Shown: positions 7,096 through 15,572, counted from the first letter of the stretch. The stretch is 21,042 nt of DNA from Rhizobiales bacterium CCH3-A5 (GCA_001556025.1 LSIB01000114.1:1-21042); one strand, 5' to 3'. Notes: generated from the sequence alone by a model not told the origin. Program-made: numbers and translations.

Positions 7096-8231
7096 TCCGC
7101 CGCCTCCAGCCTGAGACCGCCATATTGATGATAGGCTGCGCAGGCGCCTTCGGAACTTACCATTAGCGCGCCGAGCGGCATTTCCGGCGTGCAGCCCTTG
7201 CCGAATTGCGGGCAGGCATGCGGCTTGATCCGCCCGGTCATCACATCGCCGCAGCGGCAGCCATCCTGCTCCCCGGTGAAGCGCGGGCCGGTGCCATAGC
7301 CGATGCCGAATTTCACCTCGGCATCGAAGGCCGCGTATTTGTCGCGGATGCGCAGGCCGCTGGCATCGATTTCGCCGAGCCCGCGCCATTCAAAGCTCGG
7401 GCGCGGCTGATAGACCTCGTTGCAGGCGGCGATCGAAACCGGATTGCCGTCATCCGGCACGACGCGCGCATATTGGTTCTCGACCTCGGCCCGGCCATCA
7501 CGGATCTGTTCGAGCACCATCAGCACGGATTGCAGAAGATCGAGCGGCTCGAACCCGGCCACCACGATCGGCTTGCGATAGTCCCGCGCGATGAAATCAT
7601 AGGGGCGGATGCCGATCACCATGGAGACATGGCCAGGCCCGACAAACCCGTCCAGCACCATGAAGGGATCATCGAGCAGGGCCTTGATCGGAGGCGGCAC
7701 GGTGATGTGGTTACAGAAAATCGAGAAATTCGTCTGCTGATCGGCATGCGCCTGAAGGATGGTCAGGGCCGTCGAGGGCGTGGTGGTTTCAAAGCCAAGC
7801 CCGAAGAACACCACTTCCTTGTCCGGATGGCGCCGCGCCAGTTCCAGCGCATCAAGCGGGGAATAGACCATGCGGATATCTGCGCCATCCGCCTTGGCCT
7901 GCATCATGGATTTGCGCCGTCCCGGCACACGCATGGCGTCGCCGAAGGTGGTCATGATCACGCCGGGCCGCTCGGCAATATCAACGCATTCGTCGATCCG
8001 GCTCATGGGCAGCACGCAGACCGGGCAACCGGGGCCATGGATGAATTCAAGGCCGGGCGGGGTCAGCTTGTCGAGGCCATAGCGGAAGATCGCATGGGTA
8101 TGACCGCCGCAAATCTCCATGATGTGGAGCGGCCTTTCCTTGGTGGCGCCGATCTCGTCGACCACGCGCGCGATGGCCGCGAGAACGCCGCGGGCGGCGA
8201 CCGGATCGCGGAATTCGTCCGTATAGTTCAT
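7092..8231 (-). CDS. hypD: Hydrogenase maturation protein HypD
   Basis: HypD is the iron-sulfur scaffold that, with HypC, assembles the Fe(CN)2CO unit. The catalytic Cys41 (EICGGHTHAIFR) and Cys69/Cys72 (GPGCPVC) fall at the same numbers as in the E. coli protein. The C-terminal [4Fe-4S] ligands are visible in CRCGDVM, HACPQFGKGC and SEGACAAY. The length is 379 residues, typical. The start overlaps the hypC stop as ATGA and its own stop overlaps hypE in the same way, indicating translational coupling along the hypC-D-E run. Confidence 0.97.
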   Translation of the reverse strand: MNYTDEFRDPVAARGVLAAIARVVDEIGATKERPLHIMEICGGHTHAIFRYGLDKLTPPGLEFIHGPGCPVCVLPMSRIDECVDIAERPGVIMTTFGDAMRVPGRRKSMMQAKADGADIRMVYSPLDALELARRHPDKEVVFFGLGFETTTPSTALTILQAHADQQTNFSIFCNHITVPPPIKALLDDPFMVLDGFVGPGHVSMVIGIRPYDFIARDYRKPIVVAGFEPLDLLQSVLMVLEQIRDGRAEVENQYARVVPDDGNPVSIAACNEVYQPRPSFEWRGLGEIDASGLRIRDKYAAFDAEVKFGIGYGTGPRFTGEQDGCRCGDVMTGRIKPHACPQFGKGCTPEMPLGALMVSSEGACAAYHQYGGLRLEAAE

Positions 8232-8521
8232 TGCGCCGCCCCCATCATGCGTTCTGTGGCGCGCATCGCCTCGATTTCCTCCTGAGCCTCGCCAAGCTGG
8301 CGCAGCACGTCCAGCGTCAGCGCCGCTTCGCGCTCATCGATCCGGCTCATGGCAAAACCGACATGAATCAAGGACCAGGTGCCGACCAGATTCTCCAGCG
8401 GCTCATCCCTCATGATGCAGGCGACATTGACCTGCCGGCGCACGCCCATGACCTCGACAATGGCCAGCTTGCGGGCAGCATCCGCGATTTCGACGATCTG
8501 TCCTGGAATTCCTAGGCACAT
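8228..8521 (-). CDS. hypC: Hydrogenase assembly chaperone HypC
   Basis: HypC is the small chaperone that carries the Fe(CN)2CO unit with HypD and delivers it to the large-subunit precursor. It opens MCLGIPGQIVEI, where Cys2 is the essential ligand residue, and has the conserved HVGFAMSRID with His53. Its 97 residues are slightly longer than E. coli HypC because of an acidic helical tail. It overlaps the end of hypF by 10 bases and hypD by 4. There is a single hypC/hupF-type gene in the window, so it probably serves both the HypD and HhyL partner roles. Confidence 0.96.
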   Translation of the reverse strand: MCLGIPGQIVEIADAARKLAIVEVMGVRRQVNVACIMRDEPLENLVGTWSLIHVGFAMSRIDEREAALTLDVLRQLGEAQEEIEAMRATERMMGAAQ

Positions 8522-10887
8522 GACGTTTCCTCCGCTGCTGTGGTGGCCGATCGGGCGACGGCCAAGGCAATCGCCGCCTGGCCCAGGGCAAGCCCGCCAT
8601 CATTGGCGGGAACCTTGCTGTGTGAGAGAACGGTCTTTCCGGCGCGCTCCAGCCCTTGATGGACGAGCGCAAACAAAGTGGCGTTCTGAAAGCAGCCTCC
8701 GGACAAGACGACCGTATCGATTGCGGTGTCCGCCGTGATCCGTGCCGCCATCGCGACGATCGTGTTGGCCAGGCCACGATGAAACCGCGCGGCGATCACG
8801 CCGGCAGGCGTTTTCAGGATGAGATCGCCGAGCATGGCGCGCCAGACGGCGAGCGGCTCGATATAGGGCAGGCCGGTGCCCTTGAGCAGCGGAATGGAAA
8901 ACGGATAGGCAAGGTCATCCGGCTCCGACAGCGCCTCCGGATCGATGGCTGCTTCGAACCGCATGGCGGCCTCGCCCTCATAACTCTGGGCGTCCCAGAC
9001 AAGCCCGGCGATGGCCGCCGCCGCATCAAACAGCCGACCGCAGGAAGAGGAGAGCGGCGCGTTCTGCCCCCTGGCGATCATGGCATCGAGCGTCGCGCGC
9101 GGCACGGTGGCAAACTGAGCGGCGAATTTCCCGAACAGTTCGAGATCGCTGAAATTCATCGAGAACTCGGCCCAGCCCATCTGCGCCGTCAGATGGGCAT
9201 AGGCATTGCGCCAGGGCGCCTTGATGGCGGCCGTCCCGCCCGGAAGGGCGACGGGCTTGAGACATCCGGCGCGGCGATAGCCCCGGTAATCGGCCACCAG
9301 AAACTCGCCGCCCCAGAGCGTGCCGTCATCTCCCAGCCCGCTGCCGTCCATGGCGATTCCCAGGACCGGCGGAGCATGGAGCGCGCGGCCATTCTCCGCC
9401 ATGCAGGCGGCGATATGGGCGTGGTGATGCTGGATTTCGATCACCGGGCGATCCGCGGCAATGGCATAGCCACGCTGGGTGGAAAGAAATTGCGGATGTT
9501 GATCGACCGCGATCAGGTTTGGCGCATGATCGTACAGCGCGGTGTAGAGTGACAGATTTTTCTCTGCATCGAGATAGGTCGCTGCCTCTTCCAGATCGCC
9601 CATATGCTGGGAGAGAATGGCGTGACCGTTCTTGACGAGGCAGAAGGTGTTCTTCAGCTCCGAGCCCATCGCCAGAGCCTGAAGATCGCGCGGGAACCCT
9701 GCCGGAAGCGTGATGCCCTGCGGTGCGAAGCCGCGCGCGCGGCGCATCACGCGCATGCGGTCAAGATCGACGCGCACGACGGAATCATCAATCCTGTTGG
9801 CGATCTCGCGATTATGCAGGCAGGCGAAATCCGCGATATCGGCCAGACGATCCCGCGCCTCCTGATTGCCGGTGCATTGCGGCTGGCCCGACGGATTGCC
9901 GCTGGTCATGACGACCGGCCGGCCGATCCGGCGCATGATCATGTGGTAGAATGGCGTGTAGGGCAGCATGATGCCAAGCCGGTCGAGCCCCGGCGCGATA
10001 TTCTCCGGCAAACTGTTCGGCTTGGCTTTGAGCAGAACGATCGGCGCTTCCGGTCCGGTCAGCGCCTCTGCTTCCGCATCCGATACCTCGCAGAAACGGC
10101 GCACCACCTCCAGGTCACGCGCCATCAAGGCGAAGGCCTTGCCGTCGCGCCCCTTGCGGCGACGCAGTTCGGCAATGACTTCGGCATTGGTCGCATCGCA
10201 GGCCAGATGCACCCCGCCAAGGCCGCGAATGGCCACGATATGACCGTTCAGGATCATGCCGCCTGTGGCGTCGACATCGTCGAGCATCGAAAACGCTTCG
10301 AGATTGACGGCTCCCCGACCAAGTTTCTCGATCCAGATTTGCGGGCCGCAGCGCCCGCAGGCGATCGGTTGGGCGTGGAAGCGGCGGTCCCTCGGGTCGC
10401 GATATTCGGCCTGGCACGGCTCGCAGAGATCGAAGGGCGCCATGGTGGTTCGCGACCGGTCATAGGGCGCGGCCTGGATGATCGAAAAGCGCGGCCCGCA
10501 ATGGGTGCAGTTGGTGAACGGGTAGCGATAGCGCCGCTCGAACGGATTGCGGATTTCGGCCAGGCAATCGGCGCAGGTCGCGGCATCCGGTGTGACGCTG
10601 GCCGTCATCTCGCCGCCCAAGGCCGAGGCGACGATGTTGAAGCCCGATGGCGCATCCGCGTCCAGCGGCTCCATCGTCAATTCCTCGATCCGCGCCAGCG
10701 CCGGCAAGGAGCGTTGCAGCCGCGCCGGAAAAGCCTCACTCGCTTCGCCCCAGATTCGGATGACCACCCCGTCGGCCGTGTTCCGGACATCGCCGGAAAG
10801 CTGCATTTCCTGCGCCAGCCGCCAGACCGCCGGGCGGAACCCAACGCCCTGAACCTGCCCCCGGACGGTGAGGCGCGCGCCACTCAT
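8512..10887 (-). CDS. hypF: Carbamoyltransferase HypF
   Basis: HypF makes a carbamoyl-adenylate from carbamoyl phosphate and ATP and transfers the carbamoyl group to HypE. All domains are present: an N-terminal acylphosphatase domain (GQVQGVGFRP, residues 10-19), four CxxC pairs at 105/108, 127/130, 155/158 and 177/180 binding two zinc ions, a YrdC-like domain (about 200-390), and a Kae1-like C-terminal domain with the metal motif HHHAH. The length of 791 is normal. Its ATG overlaps the stop of the NHL-repeat gene (ATGA at 10884-10887), so it is co-translated with the accessory module upstream. Confidence 0.97.
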   Translation of the reverse strand: MSGARLTVRGQVQGVGFRPAVWRLAQEMQLSGDVRNTADGVVIRIWGEASEAFPARLQRSLPALARIEELTMEPLDADAPSGFNIVASALGGEMTASVTPDAATCADCLAEIRNPFERRYRYPFTNCTHCGPRFSIIQAAPYDRSRTTMAPFDLCEPCQAEYRDPRDRRFHAQPIACGRCGPQIWIEKLGRGAVNLEAFSMLDDVDATGGMILNGHIVAIRGLGGVHLACDATNAEVIAELRRRKGRDGKAFALMARDLEVVRRFCEVSDAEAEALTGPEAPIVLLKAKPNSLPENIAPGLDRLGIMLPYTPFYHMIMRRIGRPVVMTSGNPSGQPQCTGNQEARDRLADIADFACLHNREIANRIDDSVVRVDLDRMRVMRRARGFAPQGITLPAGFPRDLQALAMGSELKNTFCLVKNGHAILSQHMGDLEEAATYLDAEKNLSLYTALYDHAPNLIAVDQHPQFLSTQRGYAIAADRPVIEIQHHHAHIAACMAENGRALHAPPVLGIAMDGSGLGDDGTLWGGEFLVADYRGYRRAGCLKPVALPGGTAAIKAPWRNAYAHLTAQMGWAEFSMNFSDLELFGKFAAQFATVPRATLDAMIARGQNAPLSSSCGRLFDAAAAIAGLVWDAQSYEGEAAMRFEAAIDPEALSEPDDLAYPFSIPLLKGTGLPYIEPLAVWRAMLGDLILKTPAGVIAARFHRGLANTIVAMAARITADTAIDTVVLSGGCFQNATLFALVHQGLERAGKTVLSHSKVPANDGGLALGQAAIALAVARSATTAAEETSCA

Positions 10888-12062
10888 CTCGCCGCATCCC
10901 AGATCAGCACGCGATTGTTGCCGCTATCGGCCACGGCAAGCACCGAGCCCCTAGCCGATAATCCATAAGGCCAGCACAACGTATCCCTCTCCGCCGGGCC
11001 CCAGCGATTGTCACCCTTGGCGGCAAAATCCGGCTGACCGTTCAACCGGTCGGCAAAGGCGGCCATGGAAGTGCCGGAAAAGGCAAGCAGCCGCGAATTG
11101 GCCGTGTCGGCTACCACCAGCCGCTCGTTCAGGACCGCCAGCGCATAGGGCATGTTGACCGCCCGAGCGGAAGGGTAGTAGGCGGTCATATTGAAATCAC
11201 AGCCAGTCATCTCCGACTGCCCGAGCATCGCGTCGGCCGCTTGGCCGTTGCGCCGTGGGAACCCGTCCCAGATCATCACGCGGTTATTGCCGGCATCCGC
11301 CACGGCCAATCCGCCGCGCCAGCCGATGGCCATATGCGGCCAGCGCATCGAGCGGGCGGAAACCGGACCGCCGGCATTCTCATCGCGGCAATCGAACCCT
11401 TCCTGGCCGAGCACGAGATCGGCGCTTTGCCCGGTCTGCTGCGGATCATCGAAGATCAGCACGCGGCGATTGCCCGAATCGCAGACGATCAGGCGATCGC
11501 CCAAGCCTGAGACGCCATAGGCCCAATGCATCGTGTCGGCTCGTGGCACATCCATGCCGCGATTGGCGAGCGCGGAGTGGCCATCCGCCTGGCCCAGAAT
11601 GATATCGGCCGGATGGTCCGGGCCGGACGGTTTCTGCCGCCAGATCAGAACGCGATGATTCCATGGATCGGCAACCGCCAGGCCGCCGCGAAAGGCGGCG
11701 ATGCCGGTGGGAACATTGAGCGTGGCCGGCGAAACCGGCCCCTTGGCATTGCGGCCTTCACGCCCGAAAGCCGGCTGGCCGAGAAGAATATCCGCAGGCA
11801 TATCGTCAACGGTCGGCACCGTCTTCCAGCCCAGCAGGCGATGATGGCCCGTATCCGAAACCCAGAGCGAGCCATCCTCATGCAGGCAGACACCGCGCGG
11901 CCCGAACAGGCGGTGGGGCAGAGGCGTGATCGGCTCGGCGAGCATGCCGCCATCCGTCCCCAGGATTACGCGCGCGCCCGCTGGATCGAGCAGCGGTTTC
12001 CCTTGGGTGACGGTGCCGGGCGCCTTGTTCGGCGAGAAGGAATGGGACAGCGAGACTTTCAT
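10884..12062 (-). CDS. NHL-repeat six-bladed beta-propeller protein of the hydrogenase cluster
   Basis: This 392-residue protein is probably cytoplasmic, as no signal peptide or membrane helix is visible. The strand motif V(A/S)D-x3-N-R-V-x-I-W recurs six times: VSDTGHHRLLGW, VADPWNHRVLIW, VCDSGNRRVLIF, VADAGNNRVMIW, VADTANSRLLAF and VADSGNNRVLIW. Most repeats are followed by a second conserved tag, (L/I)LGQ. Six repeats indicate a six-bladed propeller. NHL proteins are recurrent partners in group-1h clusters, but I know of no proven function; a scaffold or docking role is inference. The ATG at 12062 overlaps the stop of the NifU-Rieske gene, and the gene's own stop overlaps hypF. Confidence 0.88.
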   Translation of the reverse strand: MKVSLSHSFSPNKAPGTVTQGKPLLDPAGARVILGTDGGMLAEPITPLPHRLFGPRGVCLHEDGSLWVSDTGHHRLLGWKTVPTVDDMPADILLGQPAFGREGRNAKGPVSPATLNVPTGIAAFRGGLAVADPWNHRVLIWRQKPSGPDHPADIILGQADGHSALANRGMDVPRADTMHWAYGVSGLGDRLIVCDSGNRRVLIFDDPQQTGQSADLVLGQEGFDCRDENAGGPVSARSMRWPHMAIGWRGGLAVADAGNNRVMIWDGFPRRNGQAADAMLGQSEMTGCDFNMTAYYPSARAVNMPYALAVLNERLVVADTANSRLLAFSGTSMAAFADRLNGQPDFAAKGDNRWGPAERDTLCWPYGLSARGSVLAVADSGNNRVLIWDAAR

Positions 12063-12928
12063 CGCTGGATCCGGACTTCAATCCGGTTGCCGATGACCCG
12101 CACGGTGTGGGGCTGCAACTGCACCTCGGGCGCCGTCAGGCATTCGCCGCTCTCAAGCGCATAGCGGAAGCCGTGATAAGGGCAGGTTAGAATGCCATTC
12201 GCAATCTCACCATCAGTCATCTCCAGACCCATATGGGCGCAGGCGTTCTTGAAACAGGTGACCTGATCGCCGTGGCGGGAAACGATGATGGAATTGCCAT
12301 CAAGCTCCAGAAAACGGGTTTCGCCATCCGGCAATTCGCTCAGTGCCAGCGCGGCGAGCCAGGGCCCACCCGGCAGATTGGCGAAGGGCGAGGTGAAATG
12401 CACCGTATCCGCGCCGCCGCCGCCAAAGCCCTTGGCCTGCCGCACTTCGGTGATCTCGGGCACCTGATCCTGGATCGCTTTCTTGACCCCGGCATAAAAG
12501 GTGAGCTGCGAAGCTGGGCAGCCATCGCAGGCCCCCAGGAACCGGATATCGGCCCGGTTGCCCTCGACCGCCGCAACTTCGGCATTGCCGCCATGGCTGG
12601 CAAGCATTGGCCGCACCGTTTCAAGCGCCGCCTCGACCCGTTCGAAAAGGGAAGGCTTCAGGATGCCATGCCGCCGCAACACGGCATAGACCACCTCGTC
12701 CTGCGCTGCCTCGGCCAGGGCAAGTCCAAAGCCGGGCCTGTCCTTCAGCGCGCGGATCAGGCGGCGGAACGCCTCGGCATTTAGCGCATCAATGGCTTCG
12801 GCCTGCGCTTTCGCGCCCATGCGGGCCGAGTCATCCCAGGAAGCCGCCAGCCCCTCCAAAGCGCGTAGATCGCCCAGCAGCCGGTCAAGGCCGGGCGAGT
12901 CCGCAGGAGAGGCCAGAGCATTTTCCAT
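12059..12928 (-). CDS. NifU-like/Rieske [2Fe-2S] fusion protein (HucE/HhyE-like)
   Basis: This is a candidate electron carrier for the hydrogenase. The 289 residues hold three parts: a helical N-terminus (1-95), a NifU C-terminal-type domain with CDGC (Cys134/Cys137), and a Rieske domain with CAH (Cys230, His232) and CPYH (Cys249, His252), the complete ligand set for a [2Fe-2S] centre. Mycobacterial group 1h and 2a hydrogenase clusters encode an iron-sulfur protein (HhyE/HucE) thought to pass electrons to the quinone pool, and this gene has the same domain pair as I recall that family. No signal or membrane segment is seen, so it would act in the cytoplasm, possibly docked to the small membrane proteins encoded just upstream. 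It begins 4 bp after the preceding stop. Confidence 0.9.
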   Translation of the reverse strand: MENALASPADSPGLDRLLGDLRALEGLAASWDDSARMGAKAQAEAIDALNAEAFRRLIRALKDRPGFGLALAEAAQDEVVYAVLRRHGILKPSLFERVEAALETVRPMLASHGGNAEVAAVEGNRADIRFLGACDGCPASQLTFYAGVKKAIQDQVPEITEVRQAKGFGGGGADTVHFTSPFANLPGGPWLAALALSELPDGETRFLELDGNSIIVSRHGDQVTCFKNACAHMGLEMTDGEIANGILTCPYHGFRYALESGECLTAPEVQLQPHTVRVIGNRIEVRIQR

Positions 12929-12932
12929 GGCC

Positions 12933-13157
12933 TCAATTGTACTTCACGTTCTTGAGCAGGATCGGCTGAAGGTAGCCCGCAACCATTCCTGCGATCGGCG
13001 CCGCGATCCAGATCGGCGCCAAAAACGAGCCGACCAGAATGCCCGCTACCGCGCCCGCGCCGAAACCGGTGAGCAGCAACCGCACGACCGTGCCGTTGTC
13101 CTTGAACAGCTTGCCGGTGAAAAACAGCTTTGCCGAACTGATGGCCATTCCGAACAT
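12933..13157 (-). CDS. Small two-helix membrane protein A (74 aa), hydrogenase-associated
   Basis: I do not recognise a named family. The N-terminus is amphipathic (SSAKLFFTGKLFKDNG), then two glycine-rich hydrophobic segments follow at about residues 25-47 and 48-67, ending in a short basic tail (LLKNVKYN). AGGAG precedes ATG 13157. It lies between another small membrane protein gene and the NifU-Rieske gene, with gaps of only 4-10 bases, so it is certainly part of the unit. A cytoplasmic hydrogenase that feeds the quinone pool needs a membrane contact, and this pair is the obvious candidate for an anchor or quinone-side docking point. That is inference. Confidence 0.75.
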   Translation of the reverse strand: MFGMAISSAKLFFTGKLFKDNGTVVRLLLTGFGAGAVAGILVGSFLAPIWIAAPIAGMVAGYLQPILLKNVKYN

Positions 13158-13167
13158 GGAACTTCTC

Positions 13168-13353
13168 CTAGACGAAAGAAAGCACGAGCACGGTCACGAC
13201 AACCGCGACACTGCCGGAAATCATGCCGTAGAGCCCGCCCATGTAGGCTGCGAGTTCCGCGCCAAGGGCCTCCCTGCCGATCTGCAGACCGGACGCCGCG
13301 CCCGCCGCCAAAGCGGTCGCCAGTCCGGCGACAAGAGCAAGAATTGTGATCAA
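13168..13353 (-). CDS. Small two-helix membrane protein B (61 aa), TTG start
   Basis: This is a tiny protein made of two hydrophobic helices (about residues 1-21 and 38-60) joined by a polar hairpin (LQIGREALGAELAAY). The overall shape resembles an ATP-synthase c-type hairpin, but there is no carboxylate in the middle of helix 2, so ion translocation is not suggested. It starts at TTG 13353 with AGGAG 8 bases upstream; no in-frame ATG fits. Its gene lies between the TPR gene and small membrane protein A. The family is unknown to me. Context suggests that the two small proteins form one membrane complex for the hydrogenase. Confidence 0.7.
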   Translation of the reverse strand: MITILALVAGLATALAAGAASGLQIGREALGAELAAYMGGLYGMISGSVAVVVTVLVLSFV

Positions 13354-13377
13354 CGATATATCTCCTATGTGGGACCG

Positions 13378-14379
13378 TCAGTGTTCCGACGAAGATCGAA
13401 AGGCGGAATGCGGCGCAAGCGCCGCAGACAATTCGGCCACCGATTCCGCCACGGCCGCGGCCTTGTCCATGGCGCCGCGTGAACGGAAAATGGCCTGGGC
13501 CTCGCGCAGCAGGCCGATGGCGGTCATGATGTTGCGCGGGTTGCCGGCTTCCGGGTTCTCCGGATCATCTGGCAGGTTGGACAGGCAATTGGCCTTGTTG
13601 GCGATGGTGTTGGCATATTCCTCCGGCATATCGCGCTCGGTGCGGACCTTAAGCGCCTCGTCATAGGCATCCAGCGCCCGATAGCCGTTCTCGACCCGGT
13701 GCGAAGACGAGACATATTGCAGGGCGTTGCCCAGATTGTTCTGCAGCATCGCGTATTCGACCGGCTGATCGATCAGCGTGACGACCGAGAGACCTTCCTC
13801 GAAGGCGGCGACAGCCAGGGCTTCGCGCATCTTGCTCGCTTCATCGGTAAACGGCATCGACAGGAAAGCCGTCGCCAGGTTGTTCTGCAGGATCGCGAAT
13901 TCCTTCGGATAGGCCTTCTTGTCGAAGACCCTCAGAGCGCGCTGATAGGCGCTGATCGCCGGCTGGATCGGCATGATGCGCATGCCGGCCAATGTCTGGC
14001 AGATCAGGCCGAGATTCATTTCCGCCTCGGCGATTTCCGCATCCGAGCCCTCGGCGGTCAAGGTTGCCAGCGCCACCGTGATCTCGGCCTTCGCCTGCTT
14101 CATTTCGGCCGCATCTTCGGAAGGAACAGCCATCAGGGCGGTGGCCATCCGGGCCCGGATACGCGCGGCAGCCAGCGCTTCACCCGGGGGCACCAGAGTG
14201 AGCGATTTCCGGTAAAGATCAACGGCGGCAACAAGGTCGGCAGCAGCGCGCGGGTTCTGCTGCAGCCCCATGGCGATTTCCATCAGCATTTGCGCCTTGT
14301 CGGCGTCCGACGCATCCGCATCCTCGACAGCGGCCAGGGCGGCATCGACCTGCTGCTTGGTTCGGCTCCCTGCGGTCAT
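13378..14379 (-). CDS. TPR-repeat protein of the hydrogenase cluster
   Basis: The 333-residue, helix-rich protein has tetratricopeptide-like repeats with a recurring core: EFAILQNNLATAFLSM, EYAMLQNNLGNALQYV and EYANTIANKANCLSNL, flanked by YRKSL, YQRAL and YDEAL helices. No signal peptide or membrane segment is visible, so it is probably a cytoplasmic protein-protein interaction scaffold. It heads the run TPR, two membrane peptides, NifU-Rieske, NHL, which is followed without gaps by hypF-C-D-E. The 103-bp gap upstream is the second largest inside the gene block, so an internal promoter is possible. The start has a GGGGTGAG ribosome site. The precise role is unknown. Confidence 0.85.
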   Translation of the reverse strand: MTAGSRTKQQVDAALAAVEDADASDADKAQMLMEIAMGLQQNPRAAADLVAAVDLYRKSLTLVPPGEALAAARIRARMATALMAVPSEDAAEMKQAKAEITVALATLTAEGSDAEIAEAEMNLGLICQTLAGMRIMPIQPAISAYQRALRVFDKKAYPKEFAILQNNLATAFLSMPFTDEASKMREALAVAAFEEGLSVVTLIDQPVEYAMLQNNLGNALQYVSSSHRVENGYRALDAYDEALKVRTERDMPEEYANTIANKANCLSNLPDDPENPEAGNPRNIMTAIGLLREAQAIFRSRGAMDKAAAVAESVAELSAALAPHSAFRSSSEH

Positions 14380-14395
14380 CTCTCACCCCTGGACC

Positions 14396-14420
14396 AGCCT
14401 GCTTTCCGCAAGCCTGCTTT
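14396..14420. repeat. Tandem direct repeat upstream of the TPR gene
   Basis: The 10-mer AGCCTGCTTT occurs twice, at 14396-14405 and 14411-14420, 15 bp apart, in the 103-bp gap between the 102-aa gene and the TPR gene, just upstream of the TPR ribosome site. It could be a protein-binding site for an internal promoter, but I see no convincing -35/-10 pair nearby. Confidence 0.45.
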
Positions 14421-14482
14421 TCATAAGGCAAACCATGGATACAGCGTCTTGTCCACTTGCTTTTTATGCCTGAAAATCAAGT

Positions 14483-14791
14483 TTACAGTTTTTCCGGCAA
14501 TTCCGCGCAAAGCGCCGCTTGCCCGGAAATCCAGTGCGCCGGCAGATCATCGGCGATCAGGTCAAGCCGGTCCTGATCCTGAAACACATCCCGTGCGCTG
14601 GCGACCCGGTCGCCCCTGGCATTGCGCAATTTCAGCAGGCAGCCGCCCGCCATGGCCTGATGCACGGGCATGACCATGAGGACATTATCCCTGATCAGCA
14701 CGATGACCGCATCAACACCGGCAAAGTAGGTCGCCACGACATCGGCGGAGAGATAGACCGAGCCTTGCCGGACCGAGAGGGTCGCACTCAT
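14483..14791 (-). CDS. Hypothetical protein (102 aa) between endopeptidase and TPR genes
   Basis: I do not recognise this protein. The start at 14791 overlaps the endopeptidase stop as ATGA, which supports it over the ATG 12 bases upstream. The N-terminal half looks like alternating beta strands (ATLSVRQGSVYLSADVV, then VDAVIVLIRDNVLMVMPV), and the C-terminal half is polar and helical. No cysteine motif, signal peptide or membrane helix stands out. Its position directly after the maturation protease suggests an assembly or chaperone role for the hydrogenase, perhaps replacing the HupG/HupH-type helpers that are absent here; that is inference from context only. Confidence 0.75.
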   Translation of the reverse strand: MSATLSVRQGSVYLSADVVATYFAGVDAVIVLIRDNVLMVMPVHQAMAGGCLLKLRNARGDRVASARDVFQDQDRLDLIADDLPAHWISGQAALCAELPEKL

Positions 14792-15273
14792 GCGGCAAGC
14801 CATTCCATGGCGCGCAAGCGGACCTGATCGACCACGACCTGGACGGAGCGCGTAACCTCAGGCCCAAGTTCCAGACCAAGATCAAGCGAGGCTGCCTCGA
14901 TCAGGAACACCGACACCACCTTTGGAAACGCATCCTTGTAGATCTTGTGGCCGGCATATAGTGCATGGTCCCAGCGAAAATCATGGAGGCCTTGTTTGGG
15001 ACTCGGCGCAGCAGCCAGCACATCGCCCGGCACTTCATAAACAGCCCCAGGATTGCCGGATGGCTTTCGCGCATCAACGATGACAAGATGGCTTGCGCCC
15101 CTGGCCTGATAAATCACTGACATGCCATCCGTTCCGGCATCGTAGAGCCTTACGCCGTCGGGCACGCCGCGTTCCCGCAACAGCGCGATGACCGCGGGGC
15201 CGGCCCCGTCATCGCAGCGGTTGGCGTTGCCGCATCCAATCACCACAATATCCGTGCGCTTCAAATCCTCCAT
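14788..15273 (-). CDS. hupD: [NiFe]-hydrogenase maturation endopeptidase (HupD/HoxM/HyaD family, M52)
   Basis: This is the nickel-sensing endopeptidase that cuts the C-terminal tail of HhyL after nickel is inserted. The family opening is clear: VVIGCGNANRCDDGAG, with the acidic metal ligand as Asp22 where HybD has Glu16. The second acidic ligand is probably Asp67 (LVIVDARK) and the His ligand His97 (QGLHDFRW). The length of 161 is normal. The start overlaps the upstream HiPIP-like gene by 13 bases. The likely cut in HhyL is after His516, releasing 16 residues. The assignment is solid; the symbol follows the family. Confidence 0.9.
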   Translation of the reverse strand: MEDLKRTDIVVIGCGNANRCDDGAGPAVIALLRERGVPDGVRLYDAGTDGMSVIYQARGASHLVIVDARKPSGNPGAVYEVPGDVLAAAPSPKQGLHDFRWDHALYAGHKIYKDAFPKVVSVFLIEAASLDLGLELGPEVTRSVQVVVDQVRLRAMEWLAA

Positions 15274-15572
15274 AGTCGGCAGGACCAGTTCGGTTCGACT
15301 GGGAGCATCAATTCCGGAAGATCGCAGAAGCGCGCATGAACCTGATAATACATGCAGGTTTCGCAGGGCTGCTCCAGCCCGTCCGCAACGATCACATGGT
15401 CGGTGAAACCCGCAATGATGAGTTTCTTGTCAAGATCGTCCTTCGCTTCGACCTGAAGCCGCCAGACAATGGCGTTGACGTCCGCGCTGGTTTCGGCGCG
15501 CGGCCAGACCTCGGTTTTGAGCCCTGAGGCCAGACGCTCGGCGATGGTCTCGCGCAAGGTTTCGTCTGCCAT
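15261..15572 (-). CDS. HiPIP-like four-cysteine protein, shorter paralog (103 aa)
   Basis: The C-terminal 34 residues carry Cys70-x2-Cys73-x9-Cys83-x14-Cys98 with aromatic surroundings: CETCMYYQVHARFCDLPEL, then PNWSCRLWRI. This resembles the ligand block of high-potential iron-sulfur proteins (C-x2-C...C-x13-C, with a Pro-rich stretch and Trp flanking the last Cys). The N-terminal 65 residues are helical and polar. Unlike classical HiPIPs there is no export signal. The start at 15572 has GGGGGCAAG upstream; a longer reading only covers the preceding gene. It ends inside the endopeptidase gene. It closely matches the protein encoded just upstream. Function as an electron carrier to or from the hydrogenase is inference. 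Confidence 0.8.
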   Translation of the reverse strand: MADETLRETIAERLASGLKTEVWPRAETSADVNAIVWRLQVEAKDDLDKKLIIAGFTDHVIVADGLEQPCETCMYYQVHARFCDLPELMLPVEPNWSCRLWRI

